Counted from the first letter of the stretch, positions 8,283 through 19,529 are shown. The stretch is DNA of 58,771 bases from Candidatus Gastranaerophilales bacterium (GCA_944323995.1 CALUUN010000008.1:1-58771), one strand, 5' to 3'. The notes: generated by a model not told the origin, from the letters alone. A program made the numbers and translations.

Positions 8283-8522
8283 TTAACCTACAAGACGGTT
8301 GTCGTCAGCTTCTGACGCTTTAACCATAATAGCATGCTCGACCGGATTTTCTTTTTTGTAACCGGTTTCGTAATTTTCTTCAAACCCGAAATCTTCGCGG
8401 GCTTTTTTGGCCTGATTTTCGTCAACCAATTTTTTTGCAAGTTCTGCTATTTCATATACGAGCTGGTATCTGTTTTCGGTGTTTTCATTCAAATCCCAGG
8501 CTACTTTAATTATCTGTTCCAT
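8283..8522 (-). CDS. rpoZ: RNA polymerase omega subunit (short, cyanobacterial-like)
   Basis: The 79-aa protein has the omega core: NRYQLVYEIAELAKKLVDE (cf. N/GRYELV...A..RAK in the family) followed after a short acidic linker by NPVEHAIMVKASE (cf. KPV..AI.E...). The linker and spacing resemble the cyanobacterial form more than the proteobacterial one. Omega helps assemble the beta' subunit of RNA polymerase. GAGG precedes the ATG. Because the protein is short and divergent the call is by motif only. Confidence 0.7.
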   Translation of the reverse strand: MEQIIKVAWDLNENTENRYQLVYEIAELAKKLVDENQAKKAREDFGFEENYETGYKKENPVEHAIMVKASEADDNRLVG

Positions 8523-8613
8523 ATTACCTCACATTTCCTTAGTATTAATATTATAATACAAAAAATTTTTTGGCAAGGGGTAAAATCAGTCATGTTCCAT
8601 GTATAATAAAGTT

Positions 8614-9246
8614 ATGGATTTAAAAAACAATATAAGATTATACGCATGGATTGAATTTTTGATATGGTTCGTAATTTTGTGTTTATGTGTATGGGGATTC
8701 CGTTTTTACCGTTATGAAAAGTTCAAGGAACTTCCGAGCTACCAGATATTCATGCCTGATGTTGACGGCATGATTGTGGGTTCACCCGTAAAATATATGG
8801 GCGTGCAAGTCGGGTATATTAAAAACATAAAAGTTTTGACAAACAATGTTTACGTAAGATTTGTGATAACCGACAAGGATTTAAGGCTTCCCAAAGGGGT
8901 GATTGCGACAGTGGAATTTAACGGACTCGGCGGGTCAAAAAGTCTTGAACTTTATCCTCCGGATGAAAGCACAAAAACGGACAGACTAATTGTAATCCGG
9001 AGCCCTAAGCGTCTGCACGATTCGCTCGGGCTTTTGAACGATATGTTTGACAAAATAGGTGCAATTACCGGCAAATTGTCGCACTTTGCAAACAAAATGG
9101 GCGTTGTTGACACCGGAACACAGCACCTTAAGGTTAAACCTGAAGATATAGAAAAAAGTATTAGACAAACAGATGATTTTGTGGATAATATGATAAAAAA
9201 CAGAAATGATTTTCAAATCAGAATGAAGGAGTGGAAGCATGAATAG
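8614..9246 (+). CDS. MCE/MlaD-family membrane-anchored lipid-transport protein
   Basis: One N-terminal membrane helix (WIEFLIWFVILCLCVWGF, about residues 12-30) anchors a periplasmic MCE domain (about residues 42-120) containing DVDGMIVGSPVKYMGVQVG and FNGLGGSKSLELYPP. MCE proteins form hexameric rings that move phospholipids between inner and outer membranes with MlaE/MlaF-type partners, which are not adjacent here. The ATG at 8614 is chosen because a TATAAT box (8602-8607) lies six bases upstream, so the message may be leaderless. The 3' end overlaps upp by 8 bases. Confidence 0.8.
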   Translation: MDLKNNIRLYAWIEFLIWFVILCLCVWGFRFYRYEKFKELPSYQIFMPDVDGMIVGSPVKYMGVQVGYIKNIKVLTNNVYVRFVITDKDLRLPKGVIATVEFNGLGGSKSLELYPPDESTKTDRLIVIRSPKRLHDSLGLLNDMFDKIGAITGKLSHFANKMGVVDTGTQHLKVKPEDIEKSIRQTDDFVDNMIKNRNDFQIRMKEWKHE

Positions 9247-9889
9247 CAAAAAAGTCAGAGTTATAGACAATCCCGTAATAATGTTGAACTTGTGCACCAT
9301 GCGCGACAAAAACACCGATAGTCAGGGGGTAAGAATTGCGACAAGAAAAATTACGAGATGTCTTTTGTATGAAGCAGCACAGAACCTGCCGCTTGTTGAA
9401 ACTGAAATCACGACACCGTTGACAACATTCAAAACAAAAACCGTAGATCCGGATATTAATCTTATTATTTCTCCGATATTACGTGCGGGACTTATTTTTA
9501 CTGACGAAGCGATTGACATTCTGCCTCAGGCATGCATAAGACATATCGGCATGTACAGAGATGAAGAGACTTTGAAACCGGTCTGGTATTACAACAAAGT
9601 TCCTATGGAAGCTCCGAATCCGGAAAGATTTTATATATATATCACAGATCCGATGCTCGCTACCGGAAACTCACTCATTGAAGCCATAAAATTATACGCG
9701 GACAAAGGCATTCCTATTGATAATATTAAAGTAATCTGCATAATTGCCGCACCGCAGGGGATTGAAAACATTCAAAAACACTATCCCGATATTGAAATCA
9801 TTACGGCGGCAGTTGACGATCATTTAAACGAAAAAGGTTATATAGTGCCGGGCATGGGCGATGCAGGCGACAGAATTTTTAACACATAA
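9239..9889 (+). CDS. upp: Uracil phosphoribosyltransferase
   Basis: The enzyme makes UMP from uracil and PRPP in pyrimidine salvage. The PRPP-binding loop is YITDPMLATGNS, and the family also shows LIISPILRAGL, HIGMYRDEETLKPVWYYNK and the C-terminal uracil-binding YIVPGMGDAGDR. The 216-aa length is normal. The start overlaps the end of the MCE gene, and the next gene follows after 12 bases with AAAAGGAG, so the three form one operon. Confidence 0.95.
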   Translation: MNSKKVRVIDNPVIMLNLCTMRDKNTDSQGVRIATRKITRCLLYEAAQNLPLVETEITTPLTTFKTKTVDPDINLIISPILRAGLIFTDEAIDILPQACIRHIGMYRDEETLKPVWYYNKVPMEAPNPERFYIYITDPMLATGNSLIEAIKLYADKGIPIDNIKVICIIAAPQGIENIQKHYPDIEIITAAVDDHLNEKGYIVPGMGDAGDRIFNT

Positions 9890-9901
9890 AAAGGAGAAAA
9901 G

Positions 9902-10738
9902 ATGCTTCGAGGACCGTTTTTAGACAGAAACTGGATGGGACAGAATCCTGATTACGCTTCATCTGATATAATCATGCTCGGGCTTCCGTTTGACGGAACG
10001 GTGTCTTACCGGCCGGGTTCAAGATTTGCCCCCGAACAGATAAGGCTTGCAAGCTGGGGGCTTGAAGAGTATTCGCCAAACTTTGACAAACACCTTGAAG
10101 ATGTTAACTTCCACGATGCGGGTGATCTTGAATTCCCGCTCGGAAACACTTATAAATCGCTTGAAGTTATTGAACAAAACGTAGAAGATATTTATAAAGA
10201 CGGCAAAAAAGTTTTCGGCATCGGCGGCGAACATCTTATCACACTGCCTGAAATTAAAGCTGTTTCAAAATTTTATAAAGACCTTGCGATAGTTCATTTT
10301 GATGCGCACACGGATTTGAGAGAGGAATACCTCGGCGAAGAAATGTCGCATTCTGCAGTAATCCGCCACGCATCAAAAATTGTCGCACCGGAAAATATTA
10401 AACAAATCGGAATCCGTTCCGGCATGAAAGAAGAATTTGAATTTATGAAAAAGCACGGTACACTTGTCCATAAATTTGAAGAACTCGATGTTTTAAAAAG
10501 CAAAAAAATCTTTGTAACAGTCGACCTTGATGTTCTGGATCCGTCGGTCATGCCCGGAACAGGCACTCCGGAAAGCGGCGGAATGCAGTTCAAAGAGCTT
10601 ATCGACTGGTTTAAATATCTCAAAAACTTTGACATAATCGGCGCTGATGTTGTTGAACTCGCACCGGATTATGACGCTTCAGGCGTATCAACCGCGGTCG
10701 CAGCCAAAGTTATCAGAGAACTTTTGATGATATTTTAA
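9902..10738 (+). CDS. speB: Agmatinase / arginase-family ureohydrolase
   Basis: The 278-aa product carries all manganese-ligand motifs of the ureohydrolase family: GGEH, HFDAHTDLR and VTVDLDVLDPSVMPGTGTPE. SpeB-type enzymes turn agmatine into putrescine and urea. The short N-terminus (LRGPFLDRNWMGQNPD) and overall size fit the prokaryotic agmatinase branch better than arginase, though substrate cannot be read from sequence. It is the last gene of the MCE-upp operon and is followed by a repeat block with no obvious terminator. Confidence 0.82.
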   Translation: MLRGPFLDRNWMGQNPDYASSDIIMLGLPFDGTVSYRPGSRFAPEQIRLASWGLEEYSPNFDKHLEDVNFHDAGDLEFPLGNTYKSLEVIEQNVEDIYKDGKKVFGIGGEHLITLPEIKAVSKFYKDLAIVHFDAHTDLREEYLGEEMSHSAVIRHASKIVAPENIKQIGIRSGMKEEFEFMKKHGTLVHKFEELDVLKSKKIFVTVDLDVLDPSVMPGTGTPESGGMQFKELIDWFKYLKNFDIIGADVVELAPDYDASGVSTAVAAKVIRELLMIF

Positions 10739-10780
10739 AGTCGTTAAGTCCGTTACTTTCGTTTCGCTCAATAATATGTC

Positions 10781-10940
10781 ACTACGAATTGCCTGAGGCA
10801 CGGCAACACAGTATTGTCATTACGAGGAGAATGCGCAGCATTCGACGTAGTAATCGCAATATCGTTGCGTTTTACCGGCCTTGCGATTGCTACGCTCCCT
10901 ACGGTCGCTCGCAATGACAAGATGCGTAGTAATCGCATAA
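10781..10940. repeat. Dispersed palindromic repeat, family A (copy 1)
   Basis: The block contains TGTCATTACGAGGAGAATGC followed by GCATTC and GACGTAGTAATCGCA, with an internal GAATGC/GCATTC hairpin. A second, inverted unit (GCGATTGCTACG...GCTCGCAATGACA) follows. The same core recurs near 30.7, 40.5, 56.4 and 58.4 kb. It is non-coding and of the general CATTGCGAGGAG type of REP-like repeat. Confidence 0.8.
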
Positions 10941-10950
10941 TCGCCATAAT

Positions 10951-11077
10951 GATATGCCTGAAACTCCCTCACCCCTTGAGGGGGAGGGCTGGGGTGGGGG
11001 GCTTCAAGGGTGATATTGCGGGTTTCCATAGGTTAAAACTCAGGTGAGGAGTTGTCGGATTAGTAAATCCGACCTAC
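10951..11077. repeat. Dispersed repeat, family B (copy 1)
   Basis: This copy starts with CCTGAAACTCCCTCACCCCT and runs through a G-rich block and GGGTTTCCATAGGTTAAAAC. It ends in the perfect hairpin GTCGGATT-AGTA-AATCCGAC (11054-11073) plus CTAC. Two more copies lie between fusA and pheT. No reading frame in it looks coding. The rest of the gap to 11156 shows nothing recognisable. Confidence 0.8.
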
Positions 11078-11156
11078 AAAGCTATTTTTGATTGAATTTT
11101 AAAAAGATGAAATTATTAGTGCGACACACCGGCTGCGGCTTTTGAAAAACAAAAGG

Positions 11157-11185
11157 AAAAGGCAGAGAATGTACTCTGCCTTTTT
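11157..11185. terminator. Terminator of the first prepilin gene
   Basis: AAAAGGCAGAG pairs with CTCTGCCTTTT around a 6-base loop. It lies just after the stop codon of the minus-strand prepilin gene and could act in both directions. Confidence 0.8.
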
Positions 11186-11206
11186 ATGATGAATATATAG
11201 TAATTA

Positions 11207-11941
11207 TTATTTACCGAACAATACTGCTCTCGCTGCATCAGATGCAGGTTCTACAGTTTGGCCGTAGAAGATAACAGGATATATATCTTCGGAACCTGCA
11301 GATGAAGATATTACTTTGTTAGGTCCTTTCACACCACCATTAACATCAATAAATCCATAGCATTTATTTGCAACAGCGTTAGCTTCTGTACAATCATGCG
11401 CCTCCGTAAAATAAATAAATGTAATGTTATCATTCATACTAAATGCTTTAGCATTATCAGCTGAAGGAACATCCATGTTAACAGTGACTGTTGCCTGCCC
11501 AGTTTCTGTATCACAAGTACCTGCACCTTCAGGAAGCTGCTCACCAGTATCACCAGTGCAACTAACCTGATAAGTCAATTCAGGAGTTTCAGCATCCTCC
11601 TCATCGCCTACAGTAAAGCCATTTGTATTATTTGTAAAATATGCATCATCAAGATCTCCTTGAAGACGACTTTTTAAAATTTCAGATAACCTTGTACCGG
11701 TGTGTGTTTGTGTATCTTTGTCATCACCAATAGTACTAAAATCTTCATTAGTGCCGTCACTTAATGCCATATTCATCAGTATACCCTGATTCAATACTGA
11801 TATTGCTTTTTTGTAAGCTGTCTTAAATTGTGCACTGTTTGTATTTACAATCAATGTCGGAATAGTCATGGCAGCAACTACGCCGATAATACCCAATGTG
11901 ATCAATACTTCTGCCAAAGTAAAACCGAATCTTTTTGTCAT
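11207..11941 (-). CDS. Type IV prepilin-like protein (prepilin 1)
   Basis: The 244-aa protein has a class III signal: short basic leader MTKRFG, then FTLAEVLITLGIIGVVAAMTIP, with cleavage expected between G6 and F7 by a prepilin peptidase and glutamate at +5 of the mature protein. The globular part is acidic, has few lysines, and contains four cysteines that may pair. Products of this type build type IV pili or type II secretion pseudopili. GAAAGG lies before the ATG. No pilus assembly genes are adjacent, so the role is inferred from the signal alone. Confidence 0.85.
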   Translation of the reverse strand: MTKRFGFTLAEVLITLGIIGVVAAMTIPTLIVNTNSAQFKTAYKKAISVLNQGILMNMALSDGTNEDFSTIGDDKDTQTHTGTRLSEILKSRLQGDLDDAYFTNNTNGFTVGDEEDAETPELTYQVSCTGDTGEQLPEGAGTCDTETGQATVTVNMDVPSADNAKAFSMNDNITFIYFTEAHDCTEANAVANKCYGFIDVNGGVKGPNKVISSSAGSEDIYPVIFYGQTVEPASDAARAVLFGK

Positions 11942-11981
11942 AATTTTTTTACCTTTCTTTCTTACAACTATCTTTTTGCGT

Positions 11982-12203
11982 TTACGCGCATTTTACTGTT
12001 TGCAAAACCCCATTACGATCCAAGTAACGTTTATCGAAAGGTGAAATCAATAATACGCACTGACGATTCGTCAAATATTGTTTGTTCATAGCAATAGCAG
12101 ACCGCAATGAGGTTGTGGAAACAGTAACCGTTTTTTGGCTGTGGCTGTCCTGCGCTTTTGTTTGATTATTTAAAAACATCTTTTTTATATTGTTTTTAAT
12201 CAT
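11982..12203 (-). CDS. Possible leaderless 73-aa protein upstream of prepilin 1
   Basis: This open frame starts with ATG exactly where transcription from the promoter at 12210-12237 is predicted to begin, seven bases after the -10 box. The product (MIKNNIKKMFLNNQ... to ...LQTVKCA) is basic in its first half and matches nothing I know. Its stop is 40 bases before prepilin 1. It may be a leaderless small protein or upstream regulator, or merely an open frame in the prepilin 5' leader. Confidence 0.35.
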   Translation of the reverse strand: MIKNNIKKMFLNNQTKAQDSHSQKTVTVSTTSLRSAIAMNKQYLTNRQCVLLISPFDKRYLDRNGVLQTVKCA

Positions 12204-12209
12204 GATTTT

Positions 12210-12237
12210 ATTATATTTGATTTTAGAATTTTGTCAA
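12210..12237 (-). promoter_or_regulatory. Strong promoter upstream of prepilin 1
   Basis: On the minus strand TTGACA (12237-12232) and TATAAT (12215-12210) are perfect hexamers with a 16-bp spacer. It lies 269 bases from the prepilin start, so prepilin 1 has either a long leader or a small upstream gene. Confidence 0.75.
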
Positions 12238-12367
12238 GCATTTTACAAAAAATACAACTTTTGTTGCAGAAAACATTAATTTTTTTTCAATAACGCCCCA
12301 ATTGCGGCCTTATACACACTGATTAGTGCCTTATCAGCTTTAAAAAATTTGTGCTATAATTTAATAA

Positions 12368-14778
<2,411 letters not shown>

Positions 14779-14789
14779 AGGAGAATTAT

Positions 14790-15518
14790 ATGAAAAAGGT
14801 TTTAGCAGCTGCAGCTGCGTTATGCATGCTTATTTCAACATCTGCAACAGCCGCGGATGTACCGGAAAGAGGTTACATAAATTCAACCGCTTCCGCAAAC
14901 AAAGAACTTTCACCCGATACGGTTGAAATATCAATTGCGGTTGTAACTTCGGACAACAAATCAATGCAGAAAGCAACTTTAGAAAACAAAGAACTGTCAG
15001 ACAGCCTCTACAATGCAATGAAAAGCCTTATTACTCCTGCAAACGGTGACTGGGTAAAAACAACCGACTTCAGCGCTCAGCCAGTTTACACCTATTCAAG
15101 CAACAAAAGAAATTTTGAAAAGTACGAGGTTTCTAACAGAATTATCGTTCATACAAAATCACTTGATAAAGCGGGTGACATAATTGACAAGGCAATCACA
15201 CTCGGTGCTACAAATATTGACAATCTGAACTTTACGCTTTCATCTTATGAAGCGGAATGCGACGCACTTTTGACATCTGCAACGCAAAAAACAAGATACA
15301 GAGCCGACAATATTGCAAAAGCAGCCGGAACTGTTATTACCGGCGTAAAATCAATTAACGGAAGCTGCAATACTTCAGGCGTTTCGCAAAGAGTTATGTA
15401 TAACATGATGGCAAAAAGTGAAGCCGCCGACAGCGCTGCCGCAATGGGTTCAACCCCGATTGAAACCGGCGTTATAAAATTATACGCAAACGTCAACGCA
15501 AGTTATTTTGTAAAATAA
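14790..15518 (+). CDS. SIMPL-domain (DUF541) periplasmic protein
   Basis: A clear signal peptide (KKVLAAAAALCMLISTSATAA) precedes a SIMPL domain (about residues 28-240). Family signatures are STASANKELSPDTVEISIAV, the NxxVSNRI-type segment KYEVSNRIIVHTK, TLGATNIDNLNFTLS and RADNIAKAAG. The domain is widespread in outer-membrane and stress-linked proteins, but its biochemical role is unclear. AAAGGAG precedes the ATG and a strong terminator follows the stop. Confidence 0.82.
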   Translation: MKKVLAAAAALCMLISTSATAADVPERGYINSTASANKELSPDTVEISIAVVTSDNKSMQKATLENKELSDSLYNAMKSLITPANGDWVKTTDFSAQPVYTYSSNKRNFEKYEVSNRIIVHTKSLDKAGDIIDKAITLGATNIDNLNFTLSSYEAECDALLTSATQKTRYRADNIAKAAGTVITGVKSINGSCNTSGVSQRVMYNMMAKSEAADSAAAMGSTPIETGVIKLYANVNASYFVK

Positions 15519-15525
15519 ATATCAT

Positions 15526-15553
15526 AAAAAAACGGCCGCTTGAGGCCGTTTTT
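15526..15553. terminator. Bidirectional terminator between convergent operons
   Basis: AAAAAACGGCC pairs with GGCCGTTTTTT around a 6-base loop. It serves the ligA operon on plus and the lptB operon on minus. Confidence 0.88.
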
Positions 15554-15555
15554 TT

Positions 15556-16356
15556 TTACTTTTTCGGAATAATCATAAACGATTTTAAAAGCCTGCCGCC
15601 TCCGTCGGAATTTGAAACAACTTCAATTTTATTTTTGTAATTCATAGAGGTGGAACTTCCGCCGTCAAAAGCCATTGCTCTGTCAAAACCCATTTCGCGG
15701 CAGAGTTTTTGAACATCATACATATCCATCGGGTTTTCATCCGTAATAATCAAAATATGCGCATCGCCGTCTTTTAATCCGATAATTGTCCTTGCGGTTT
15801 TATGAAGAACAGAGGCGGATTCTCTTATTACGTTGCCGTTTTCATCTTTCACGACAAAAAATTCTTCTTCGAGTTTCAACTGCGGATAAACGAGCGGCCC
15901 GCCCTGCGCTGACGTTATTATATTGCATCCGAAATCCACACCGCTTTTGTGGGAAACAATTTCGTAACGGTATTCGTTGTCGCATTCGACAACTCTGAAT
16001 TCGGTACGGTTAAGTATTTTGTCCAAATTTCTTCTCAAAATCGGATTTGAGTATAAATTTTCGTTAAAAAGCGGATCTGCAGCGGTATTTCTGTCTGTCA
16101 CAACGTAAGAGATAGTCTTTTCATTTTCCGGATCAAAAAATCCTGCGTTAATCGTTAATTCCGATCTTGCACGTTTGTGGGCTTCTCTGTTTGACATCAA
16201 TCCGTCAGAGACTACAAAACTTATGCGCTTTCTGATTTTTTCACCGGATAAAACAATATGATAAATCCCGTTTTCGTAAGTAACATCAATAGGGGCCGCA
16301 AAAACAGAACCTGCAGAAAGTAAAATTCCTAACAATAAAACACATAATTTTTTCAT
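15556..16356 (-). CDS. Phosphodiester glycosidase (NAGPA-domain) exported protein
   Basis: The 266-aa product has a signal peptide (KKLCVLLLGILLSAGSVFA) and the NAGPA/DUF2233 core ending in FDRAMAFDGGSSTSM, the family's most conserved motif. Related proteins cleave GlcNAc phosphodiesters or act in exopolysaccharide maturation. It is the third gene of a minus-strand operon behind lptB and the LptF/G permease, overlapping the latter by one base. This suggests a link to cell-surface glycan or lipopolysaccharide handling, which is inference. Confidence 0.82.
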   Translation of the reverse strand: MKKLCVLLLGILLSAGSVFAAPIDVTYENGIYHIVLSGEKIRKRISFVVSDGLMSNREAHKRARSELTINAGFFDPENEKTISYVVTDRNTAADPLFNENLYSNPILRRNLDKILNRTEFRVVECDNEYRYEIVSHKSGVDFGCNIITSAQGGPLVYPQLKLEEEFFVVKDENGNVIRESASVLHKTARTIIGLKDGDAHILIITDENPMDMYDVQKLCREMGFDRAMAFDGGSSTSMNYKNKIEVVSNSDGGGRLLKSFMIIPKK

Positions 16357-17468
16357 TACAAATCCTTTGCTTTATAAAATGCGATTATAGCCGACAAAAA
16401 TGCAACCGGCGGGAATATAGCCGTAATTAAAGGCGGCAGAACACCTTTTTCCGCCAGAAGATCAAAAAACGGCAGAGTAATATAATAAACAAATATACAG
16501 CCGATAGCAATCGTAAATCCGATAAGACGCTGTTCTCTGGGCTTGCTGAAACCTAAAAGACATCCCATAATAGCCAGCAAAATACAGACAAACGGATGGA
16601 AAAATCTCTGCAAATATTTATTCAGCATATATCTGTATTCTTCGTCCATGCCTTCTTTTTTCAAAAGTTTTATGTAATTGTGCAGATCTTTATTGTTAAT
16701 TTCGCGTTCTTTTTTTGTTGAATACGCAAGCAGAGTATAAGCATTTTTTGCAGATTCCGCATCCAGAACCGACATTTCTTTATAGTGGCCGATATCGGTA
16801 AAAATTCCGTCTTTTGAGATTTTGTACTGGACAATGTCATTCAAAACCCAGCTGTCATCTTCAATATGGCCTGTTTTTGCATAAAATATATTTGAAAGCT
16901 GGTGGACATCGGAATAAACTTCGCTTGAAAAATCCAGCACAATAATATCATAAAGGTTTTTAATTCTTGTCTTTGATACAACAACCGCCTGAGTCGGGTG
17001 TCCGCTTTTATCTTTTTGTGTATAAATAAACTGGGTTGACTGCGCGTAACCCTTAATTTTATCCATTTTATAAGCGGCATAAGGAATTAATTTATCGCCC
17101 GTCAAATAGCAAAGATAAGTAACTATAACACTCAATACGAGCACCGGTGCAATAATTCTCGAAAAAGAGAGTCCGACCGCGCGAAAAATAGTTAATTCCG
17201 AATCCTTGCTCAGTTTATCAAACGTAAAAAGTGTTCCCAGAAGCAAACCTACCGGAAAAGCCTTACCCAGAATTTTCGGCAGTTCATAAAACAGCACAAG
17301 TATTGCTGTTTTCACACCGAATTCACCGGCAAGCGTTTTTTTAATTGTGTTCAAAAGCATTTCCGGCGCAATCCAGACAATGGTAAACAAAAGTATTGCA
17401 ACACAGGTTGCAAGCAGCACCTGCATAAAAATATATCTGTCATAGATTGTTATTTTCGGGAATCTCAT
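16356..17468 (-). CDS. LptF/LptG-family lipopolysaccharide export permease
   Basis: The 370-aa protein has the YjgP/YjgQ layout: two N-terminal membrane helices, a central periplasmic beta-jellyroll-like domain (about residues 125-265) and further C-terminal helices. The N-terminal ITIYDRYIFMQVL and the GLLLGTLFTFDKLSKDSELTIFRAVGLS region, including the coupling helix, are typical. With the LptB ATPase it extracts LPS from the inner membrane. Only one permease gene is present here, so the partner is encoded elsewhere or the protein works as a homodimer. Confidence 0.88.
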   Translation of the reverse strand: MRFPKITIYDRYIFMQVLLATCVAILLFTIVWIAPEMLLNTIKKTLAGEFGVKTAILVLFYELPKILGKAFPVGLLLGTLFTFDKLSKDSELTIFRAVGLSFSRIIAPVLVLSVIVTYLCYLTGDKLIPYAAYKMDKIKGYAQSTQFIYTQKDKSGHPTQAVVVSKTRIKNLYDIIVLDFSSEVYSDVHQLSNIFYAKTGHIEDDSWVLNDIVQYKISKDGIFTDIGHYKEMSVLDAESAKNAYTLLAYSTKKEREINNKDLHNYIKLLKKEGMDEEYRYMLNKYLQRFFHPFVCILLAIMGCLLGFSKPREQRLIGFTIAIGCIFVYYITLPFFDLLAEKGVLPPLITAIFPPVAFLSAIIAFYKAKDL

Positions 17469-18193
17469 TACAGCGCAAAATCCTTTCCGAGGTAGAATTC
17501 TTTTGCAACAGGGTCAACCGCAACATCTTCACTTCTGCCCTGAATTTTAATTTTACCGTCAAAGATTACGTATGCTCTGTCGGTAATTGAAAGCGTTGCT
17601 TTCGGGTTGTGGTCGGTAATAAGGACGCCCAGCCCTTTATCAGCGGAAATTTTTCTTATGTTGTCTTTAATCTCACCGATTGCAATCGGGTCGATACCTG
17701 CAAAAGGTTCATCCAGAAGCATAAAATCGGGACTTGCGGCGAGCGCTCTTGCAATTTCAACCCTTCTTCTTTCGCCGCCTGACAACGAAACCGCGGCATA
17801 AGAACGAAGTCTTAATATACCGAATTCCGACAAAAGTTCTTCAAGTTTGCGTTTTTTCTCGTCTTCGGTCAATTTTTCATTCATCTGCAGCACAAGTTTC
17901 AGGTTATCTTCAACGCTTAGTTTTCTAAAAATTGAGGCTTCCTGCGGAAGATAGCCGATGCCGGCTTTTGCGCGGATATTCATAGGCCATGCGGAAATAT
18001 CCTGACCGTCAAGATAGATATTGCCTTTGTTGGGTTTGATAAGCCCCACAACCATATAAAACGTTGTGGTTTTTCCGGCTCCGTTAGGCCCAAGAAGGCA
18101 GACTACTTCGCCTTTGTTCACCTCAAAAGAAACGTCGTTTACAACACTTCTGTCGCCGTATATTTTTATGAGATTTTTTGCTTCAATTTTCAT
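17468..18193 (-). CDS. lptB: LPS export ABC transporter ATP-binding protein
   Basis: The 241-aa ABC ATPase has Walker A GPNGAGKTT, Q-loop YLPQEASIFRKLSVEDNL, signature LSGGERRRVEIARAL, Walker B FMLLDEPFAGIDP and the switch histidine in ITDHNPKATL. The EASIFRKLSV and DEPFAGIDPIA stretches are characteristic of LptB rather than other ABC ATPases. It overlaps the permease gene start by one base and leads the operon. Confidence 0.93.
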   Translation of the reverse strand: MKIEAKNLIKIYGDRSVVNDVSFEVNKGEVVCLLGPNGAGKTTTFYMVVGLIKPNKGNIYLDGQDISAWPMNIRAKAGIGYLPQEASIFRKLSVEDNLKLVLQMNEKLTEDEKKRKLEELLSEFGILRLRSYAAVSLSGGERRRVEIARALAASPDFMLLDEPFAGIDPIAIGEIKDNIRKISADKGLGVLITDHNPKATLSITDRAYVIFDGKIKIQGRSEDVAVDPVAKEFYLGKDFAL

Positions 18194-18488
18194 ATTCCAT
18201 ATCCCCTTTAACAGATATTTTACTTGAAAAATGTTTTTATTGCAATTTATTTTCTTGAGTTAAAAAATCATATATTTACAAAAACATTAATAATTGTAAA
18301 AATATAATATATATACGTTATATATCAAATATAGTGTGGCATACATGAAGTATAACCATTTTCTTTTTCTTTATTTTCTCCTACACACTAACCTTTTACC
18401 AAATATGAGTTCGGCCGTTGAGGAAACGGCTGTTTTTCTGGGAAAAATTTAATAAACAGTCACCTGCGTTTTCATAGTCTGCGCGGGT
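18194..18488. other. Intergenic region with a plus-strand terminator and possible small RNA
   Basis: The gap lies between lptB and the end of trpS. It is very AT-rich, with TATAAT/TATATA boxes around 18300-18330. A 35-codon open frame begins at ATG 18345, but its composition does not look coding. A complete terminator-like hairpin at 18412-18438 has no plus-strand gene in front of it, so a short plus-strand transcript is possible. Confidence 0.35.
18412..18438 (+). terminator. Orphan intrinsic terminator
   Basis: CGGCCGTT (18412-18419) pairs with AACGGCTG (18425-18432) with one G-T pair and is followed by TTTTTC. It points along plus, where no annotated gene ends. Confidence 0.6.
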
Positions 18489-18531
18489 AAATCGGGCACA
18501 CACCTCCGTTTATTCAGTGTATGCCCGATTT
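18489..18531 (-). terminator. Long hairpin spanning the trpS stop codon
   Basis: On the minus strand AAATCGGGCATACAC pairs with GTGTGTGCCCGATTT (15 positions, one T-G wobble) around a 13-base loop. The stop codon lies in the loop region. There is no long T run, so it may stabilise the 3' end rather than terminate by itself. Confidence 0.5.
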
Positions 18532-19529
18532 GAATACATGCCTATAATATCTTTGACTTCATTTAGGACTTTTCGGGCTTCGAGTCTTGTTTTTTCGGAA
18601 CCTTCGCGGATAATTTTGTGAACCTCATCTATATGAGCTTCAAAATATCTTCTTTTTTCGCGGATATCTTTTAAGCGTTCATTTACGGCGGCACCGAGCT
18701 GTCGTTTGCAATCGGCGCAGCCGCGGATACCTTTTTCGCATTCGGATTTAACCGTTTCGATTTGGTTTTCGTCACCGAAAATCTGCCAGTATTTAAAGGC
18801 GACTTCGCACTGATCAGGATGGCCCAAATCATCGCGGCGGAGTCTGCTTCTGTCGGTAATCGCGGTCATGATTTTTTTTGCGGTGTATTCTTCGGTATCA
18901 GAAATTTTTATATCATTATCATAGGATTTACTCATCTTGTTTCCGTCAAGCCCGCAGATTAAAGAGCAGTTGTTTAGAATCGGTTTGGGCTCGTTAAAGA
19001 AATTTGTTTTGTAGATATTGTTAAAGCGCCTTACAATATCTCTTGTAATTTCAATATGCGCAACCTGATCAATTCCGACCGGAACGGCCGTTGCATTAAG
19101 CATCATGATATCTGCGCTCATTAAAACGGGATACCCCATAAGCCCGTAGCTTATCTGTGAATTTGCGCCTTCTTTGGTTCTTAAAATTCTTGCCATATCT
19201 TTTAAGGTCGGGTCACGTTCAACCCAGTTTTGCGGAGTAACCATGCTTAGATATATATTCAATTCCGCAATCTCCGGAATTAGCGACTGGACGTAAATCG
19301 TTGATTTTACAGGATCAATTCCGCAGGCCAGCCAGTCAATTACGACATCAATAACATCCTGACGCAAATTTTTTGTGTTGTCATATTTTGTGGTAAGAGC
19401 ATGCCAGTCAGCCACAAAAAAATAACTGTCATACTTATGCTGAAGCTCAACCCAGTTTTGAATAACCCCGAGATAATGTCCGAGGTGCAATCTGCCTGTT
19501 GATCTCATTCCTGATACTATTCGTTCCAT
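18510..19529 (-). CDS. trpS: Tryptophanyl-tRNA synthetase
   Basis: This 339-aa class I synthetase charges tRNA-Trp. The HIGH-type motif is RLHLGHYLG near residue 20 and the KMSKS motif is DGNKMSKSYDN. The tryptophan-pocket region MLNATAVPVGIDQVAHIEITRDI is intact. A TGCTATAAT extended -10 box (minus strand, 19557-19552) lies 22 bases before the ATG and directly behind the terminator of the next gene upstream. Confidence 0.96.
   Translation of the reverse strand: MERIVSGMRSTGRLHLGHYLGVIQNWVELQHKYDSYFFVADWHALTTKYDNTKNLRQDVIDVVIDWLACGIDPVKSTIYVQSLIPEIAELNIYLSMVTPQNWVERDPTLKDMARILRTKEGANSQISYGLMGYPVLMSADIMMLNATAVPVGIDQVAHIEITRDIVRRFNNIYKTNFFNEPKPILNNCSLICGLDGNKMSKSYDNDIKISDTEEYTAKKIMTAITDRSRLRRDDLGHPDQCEVAFKYWQIFGDENQIETVKSECEKGIRGCADCKRQLGAAVNERLKDIREKRRYFEAHIDEVHKIIREGSEKTRLEARKVLNEVKDIIGMYSNRAYTE

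Noticed and set aside
10814-11047. 77-aa frame in the 10.8-11.1 kb gap
   Set aside because: It is made of family A and B repeat sequence.
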